Positions 42,160-45,237 of a stretch of DNA of 45,237 nucleotides are shown piece after piece; the first letter of the stretch is position 1, and each line of letters opens with the position of its first letter. This DNA is from an uncultured Bacteroidales bacterium (lineage in GTDB: Bacteria > Bacteroidota > Bacteroidia > Bacteroidales > Bacteroidaceae). The notes under the pieces were generated by a model that saw only the letters and a list, made by a program, of their open reading frames with translations, was not told where the DNA came from and did no database searches. A program made the translations under genes and the position numbers. The stretch lies in NCBI GenBank assembly GCA_945828345.1, contig CALZRA010000003.1, positions 1 to 45,237 of the forward strand. Direction: 5' to 3'.

Positions 42160-44259
42160 TTATTTCACCAGCACCTTCTTGCCTTGGCTCACGTAAATGC
42201 CGGCCGGCAGACGGTCGGGGCAGTTGGTCATGCGCACGCCCTGCAGGTTGTAGACAGGGGTGTTGGCCGAAGGCATCAAGCCCGCTTCGCTGATGCGGGT
42301 GGGTTGTTCACCCTCGAACTGGATCTGGTAGTACAGGTCGTTCGGTTCGGTGTGGGCAAAGTAGGCGTGAGTGGCCGGAAGCGACTGGTCGATGTCGTCC
42401 TCGCCCACGCGGCGCAAGCCTTCGACGGGCTGGAAGCCGTAGTAGCCCAACATAGGCATCTCGGCGGCATAATTGCCGTTGAAGTAGAATCCGTCGAAGC
42501 ACACGCTACCCGGCTGCGTGGTGTGGATGTAGGTCGCGATACACAGTTGCACGGGGGTGTCGTTGGCAAACTTCACCATGCAGGGCTGGTTGGCGTCTAC
42601 TTCACCGACCTTGACGAACTGGGCGATGTTGTTCTGCGTTCCGACAAAAGTCTGGGCCTCTTCGGCTCCGATTAGTTCGGGCGTGATGCCGAAGGGCAGG
42701 CAGAGGGTGTTCCATCCTTCGCTGAAGTTGCGGCTCACCACCAAGTTGTAGAGGCCGGCTTCGGCGTTCAGGTCAGTTTCGGCATTCACGTTCAGTGTGG
42801 GGGCGAACACCACGCGGATGGTCTGTCCGAGCGAAGCCTGCATGTCGATGTCGATGGTGGCTGTCATCTGTCCGTCGGTCACTTCGGCATCCAGATCCAC
42901 GGGCACTTCGCCCAGCATCGGGCCTATCCACTGCATGGCATTGATGCCCGGCAGGTCGCCCGGCGTGATGACGATGCTTTGCGATGTAGTGAGCTTCAGG
43001 GGATTTTCGCCCGAGCGTTCCACATTCGTCAAGTAGATGTTGCCTATGGGCATCGCGTCTGCTCCCGTGCCGAGCATGAAGTTGTTCAGTGCCAGCGAGG
43101 TCGAGCCGTCCTTCTCGTCGATGAGTTGGATTTCGGTGGGCTGGGGCAGTGTGCATTCGCCGTTGATGGTCACGCTCAGGTCGTTGCAGTAGGGCGTCAC
43201 GGTGGCTGTGCGGTTGTCGAACTGCACGGTGTAGGTGGTCGTCTCGCCCTCGTTGGTTACCACGATAGTGAGCAGGCCGCTCTCCTCGTCGTAGGTTTCC
43301 TGAGCCTGGGCCGAGCGTCCCTTCACGGTGTAGGTCACCTTTCCGGCCTCATAAGGCACGTTGAGCGCGTAGTCCGTGCGGCTCTCGTCAAAGCCTTCGA
43401 GTGTGACACCGTCCACCTGCAGGTCGCTCAGTGCGTGGTAGTAGACGAAGTCCACGTCGTCCACTTCAAGCACGTTGCCTGCCTTGATGTTGCTGCGGGT
43501 CCAGTAGTCCGCACTCGAAATGATGACGTTCACCTTCTCGGGCACCGTCTGCTCCTGTCCCTGCACGTAGTCCAGCGGTACGATGATTTCTTCCCAGTCG
43601 TTGTTGGCGGTGCTGCTGAAGCTGTAGTCGCAGCTGGCAATGAGGGTTCCCGAGGCCGTACCCGTTTCCTTGCCCATCACCACGCGGTCCACGTCGTCTT
43701 TGCTGACCGTGCCCGTGGCAGCAATATTCGAAGTGAAAGTGCCCTTCCAGAGGTAGGCAATGATGTGGGCATTTTCGCTGCCTTCAGTGCCCGTGGTACG
43801 CTTGTATCGTCCCTTGATGGCATCGGGGCGGCTGCTGAAGGCCATGCCGCCGTACACGCCGCCGTCACAGTTCTCTATCTTGGTCACAGCATATACCCAA
43901 GGTGTGCCGAAGTTGATGAAGGCGGGGGCATTGGAGCCGATGTTGAGTGCACCTACCCACTTGTTGGTGAGCACCGTCCAGGATTTTCCGTCCTGAGAGC
44001 CTTGGGTGACGAGCGTTTCCTCTTTGGTTGCTCCTGCAACCTTCTGGTTCACGCTCGATCCGTTCCAGTCTTCAGGCTCCGAGCCCGGACGCTGGCGTTC
44101 GCCGTCGGGTGAATTGCCGCCCAAAAGCTTCGAGGTACTTGACTGATAAGAGTTCCCGCAGGCATCTTTCCACCTGGCGAAGTCGCCATTAGGCAGATGC
44201 TGGGCGCTGGCTGAGAGCGCAGCGGCTCCCAGCCAGACCAATGTAAGCAGTTGTTTCAT
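42160..44259 (-). CDS. Secreted PCMD and calycin-like multidomain protein
   Basis: The 699-residue product has a signal peptide (MKQLLTLVWLGAAALSASA) and four recognisable parts. Residues 20-275 resemble the PCMD domain (putative carbohydrate metabolism), with LPNGDFARW at its start. Residues 275-345 look like a cadherin-like beta-sandwich (LSDLQVDGVTLEGF). Residues 355-482 match the calycin-like beta-barrel domain (LALNNFMLGTGADAMPIGNI and ATIDIDMQASLGQTIRVVF). Residues 490-640 form a domain common in this order (FSEGWNTLCLPFGITPE). The tail (about 654-699, VYNLQGVRM ... LPAGIYVSQGKKVLVK) resembles a T9SS type A sorting domain. It follows a single-domain calycin paralogue by 41 bp. Surface glycan binding is a guess. 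Confidence 0.83.
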   Translation of the reverse strand: MKQLLTLVWLGAAALSASAQHLPNGDFARWKDACGNSYQSSTSKLLGGNSPDGERQRPGSEPEDWNGSSVNQKVAGATKEETLVTQGSQDGKSWTVLTNKWVGALNIGSNAPAFINFGTPWVYAVTKIENCDGGVYGGMAFSSRPDAIKGRYKRTTGTEGSENAHIIAYLWKGTFTSNIAATGTVSKDDVDRVVMGKETGTASGTLIASCDYSFSSTANNDWEEIIVPLDYVQGQEQTVPEKVNVIISSADYWTRSNIKAGNVLEVDDVDFVYYHALSDLQVDGVTLEGFDESRTDYALNVPYEAGKVTYTVKGRSAQAQETYDEESGLLTIVVTNEGETTTYTVQFDNRTATVTPYCNDLSVTINGECTLPQPTEIQLIDEKDGSTSLALNNFMLGTGADAMPIGNIYLTNVERSGENPLKLTTSQSIVITPGDLPGINAMQWIGPMLGEVPVDLDAEVTDGQMTATIDIDMQASLGQTIRVVFAPTLNVNAETDLNAEAGLYNLVVSRNFSEGWNTLCLPFGITPELIGAEEAQTFVGTQNNIAQFVKVGEVDANQPCMVKFANDTPVQLCIATYIHTTQPGSVCFDGFYFNGNYAAEMPMLGYYGFQPVEGLRRVGEDDIDQSLPATHAYFAHTEPNDLYYQIQFEGEQPTRISEAGLMPSANTPVYNLQGVRMTNCPDRLPAGIYVSQGKKVLVK

Positions 44260-44300
44260 TCTTTGTGCGTTAGGTCTTGTTTAATTTGGAATATCCTACG

Positions 44301-44918
44301 TTATTTGAGAATCTTCTTTCCGTTTACGATGTAGAGGCCCTTGGGCAGTGCATCGGAGAGCTGGTCAGCCACGCGGATGCCCTGGAGCGTGTAGACGCCC
44401 TGTGCTTGTGTGGGACGGGAGGTGACGGCCTGGCTGACGCCCGTGTTGGTCGCGTTGCCCACCACTACCTGGATTACCTGTCCGAGCGAGGCCATCATGT
44501 CGATGTCGATCGTGGCGTAGAGGCGGGTGTCGGTCAGGATGCCTTCGAGGGCAATGGGTACTTCGCCCAGGTACTGGCCGAGCCAGTTCTCGGCAGGCAC
44601 GTTGGGGATGTCGCCGGGTTCAATCACGATGTTCTGCGAAGTCTTGATTTCCTTGTAGCTGTCATGGTCCGTGACTTCGATTCCTGAGAGCTTGATGTTG
44701 CCGATGGGCATGGCCTCCTCGCCCATGACGAGCATGAAGTTGGTCAGCGTGAAGTCGATGAGGCCGTCTTCGCGCTCCACTACCGTGATGGCGGCGGGAA
44801 TGGAGTCTGTGCTTTCGCCGTTGACAGTCACGATGAGCTGTTCGTTGTAATTCTGTGCCGCAATCGGGGCCAGTAACATGCACCAGGCAGCGGCGATGAG
44901 GAGTAAAGCTTTCTTCAT
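44301..44918 (-). CDS. Secreted calycin-like domain protein
   Basis: The 205-residue product has a signal peptide (MKKALLLIAAAWCMLLAPIAA), one calycin-like beta-barrel domain (about 24-150) and a short C-terminal sorting-type tail (YTLQGIRVADQLSDALPKGLYIVNGKKILK). The domain is a close relative of residues 355-482 of the next gene: both have NFMLxxGxxAMPIGNI, SQxIVIxPGDxP, LGEVPxxL and ATIDIDMxASLGQ. The two genes are 41 bp apart and appear to descend from one domain by duplication. No ligand is known for the family. Confidence 0.83.
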   Translation of the reverse strand: MKKALLLIAAAWCMLLAPIAAQNYNEQLIVTVNGESTDSIPAAITVVEREDGLIDFTLTNFMLVMGEEAMPIGNIKLSGIEVTDHDSYKEIKTSQNIVIEPGDIPNVPAENWLGQYLGEVPIALEGILTDTRLYATIDIDMMASLGQVIQVVVGNATNTGVSQAVTSRPTQAQGVYTLQGIRVADQLSDALPKGLYIVNGKKILK

Positions 44919-44971
44919 AATGAATGTTTTTTGATGTGAGTGTGTAAAAGGTAAGTTTCAGAGAAGTGACC

Positions 44972-45237
44972 TCAGAACAGGTAGCTGAAGCCCAGGGTCC
45001 CGTAGATGGGGTAGAGGGCGAAGGTGACGCTGTTGAAGTCGGAGGGGAAGATGCCGTTGAGCCCCCATTGGAGGTTGAGGTTCACGGCCAGGTGTCTGTA
45101 GGCGCGGTATTCGCCGCCCGCCTGTATGCCCCAGTGAAAGCGGCGCAGGTCGCTGGCGAAGTCGTAGGTGGCGCGCGTCACTTCGGCCTTTTCGCCCGTA
45201 GGGTCCTGGTCGCGGATGTAGCCGTCGTAGGCTTCGC
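44972..45237 (-). CDS. Outer-membrane beta-barrel protein, C-terminal part only
   Basis: Eighty-eight codons are visible before the stop at 44972; the frame is open through the right end of the window, so the gene is cut by the window edge. A GTG at 45179-45181 lies inside this frame and is not taken as the start. The visible part has alternating strands (WGIQAGGEYRAYRHLAVNLNLQWGLNGIF, FALYPIYGTLGFSYLF) and ends in phenylalanine, as outer-membrane beta-barrels do. It resembles the ends of PorT/OmpA-barrel-type proteins. It is 53 bp upstream of the calycin gene, possibly in one operon. Confidence 0.75.
   Translation of the reverse strand, partial: EAYDGYIRDQDPTGEKAEVTRATYDFASDLRRFHWGIQAGGEYRAYRHLAVNLNLQWGLNGIFPSDFNSVTFALYPIYGTLGFSYLF

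Noticed and set aside
41438..42293. Open frames with 21-residue repeats across the composite repeat (41438-41656 and 41796-42293 plus, 41839-42120 minus)
   Set aside because: The repeat unit is 63 bp, so any frame without a stop stays open and repeats every 21 codons. All frames run through mirrored DNA, none has a promoter of its own, and the residue patterns are not protein-like.
45179..45181. GTG as the start of the last gene
   Set aside because: The frame stays open to the window edge and upstream codons continue a plausible barrel protein, so the gene is cut, not short.

Overview
The window reads as chromosomal DNA from a GC-rich member of the Bacteroidota, most likely the order Bacteroidales (Prevotellaceae-like). 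The evidence is several promoters of the Bacteroidota type (TAnnTTTG with a TTG or TTTG about 18-21 nt upstream), the scarcity of Shine-Dalgarno sequences, the ftsX-DUF3098-uppP-truB-queA-folK cluster, type IX secretion (T9SS) C-terminal sorting domains on surface proteins, a DUF6377-type membrane regulator, and PCMD and calycin-like secreted proteins. The genus cannot be fixed from this sequence alone. No rRNA, tRNA, CRISPR array, phage or insertion-sequence gene was seen.

Layout. Positions 1-150 are the edge of a large dispersed repeat. From 171 to 10500, all on the minus strand, lie comEC, a very large T9SS-secreted protein, pckA (PEP carboxykinase) with its own promoter and terminator, and a YfhO-type membrane protein. 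From 17012 down to 10679 runs a probable operon (minus): ftsX, a DUF3098 protein, uppP, truB, queA, a folK-acetyltransferase fusion and a polysaccharide flippase. It combines envelope growth, lipid-carrier recycling, tRNA modification and folate synthesis. Rhomboid protease and endonuclease/exonuclease/phosphatase-fold genes (minus) follow, then ribD (minus), with a 10-bp-phased heptamer array between ribD and the rhomboid gene. The plus-strand run is prmC, a 971-bp repeat-rich gap, then gltX-waaA-GT4-GT2-recX, in which waaA and the two glycosyltransferases point to lipopolysaccharide or other glycan assembly.

From 27727 to 34036 there is a small glycan-use locus: a TonB-dependent receptor and a GH36 alpha-galactosidase (minus), divergent from a membrane-bound DUF6377-like regulator (plus), with no SusD. 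Then come dsbD (minus), divergent from ptb-buk (phosphate butyryltransferase and butyrate kinase, plus), and a secreted Omp28-type thioredoxin-fold protein with a T9SS tail (plus). The right end (minus) holds two secreted proteins sharing a calycin-like domain, plus the end of an outer-membrane beta-barrel gene that runs off the window.

The least ordinary material is non-coding or modular. Three loci (1-150, 21261-21735, 41481-42090) carry the same composite element: mirrored arms built of about 42- or 63-bp tandem units around a core of nested hairpins. pckA and dsbD share a near-identical promoter plus leader-hairpin module. HPPK (FolK) is fused to a GNAT acetyltransferase. A run of seven TCTATAG-like heptamers is spaced at one helical turn.
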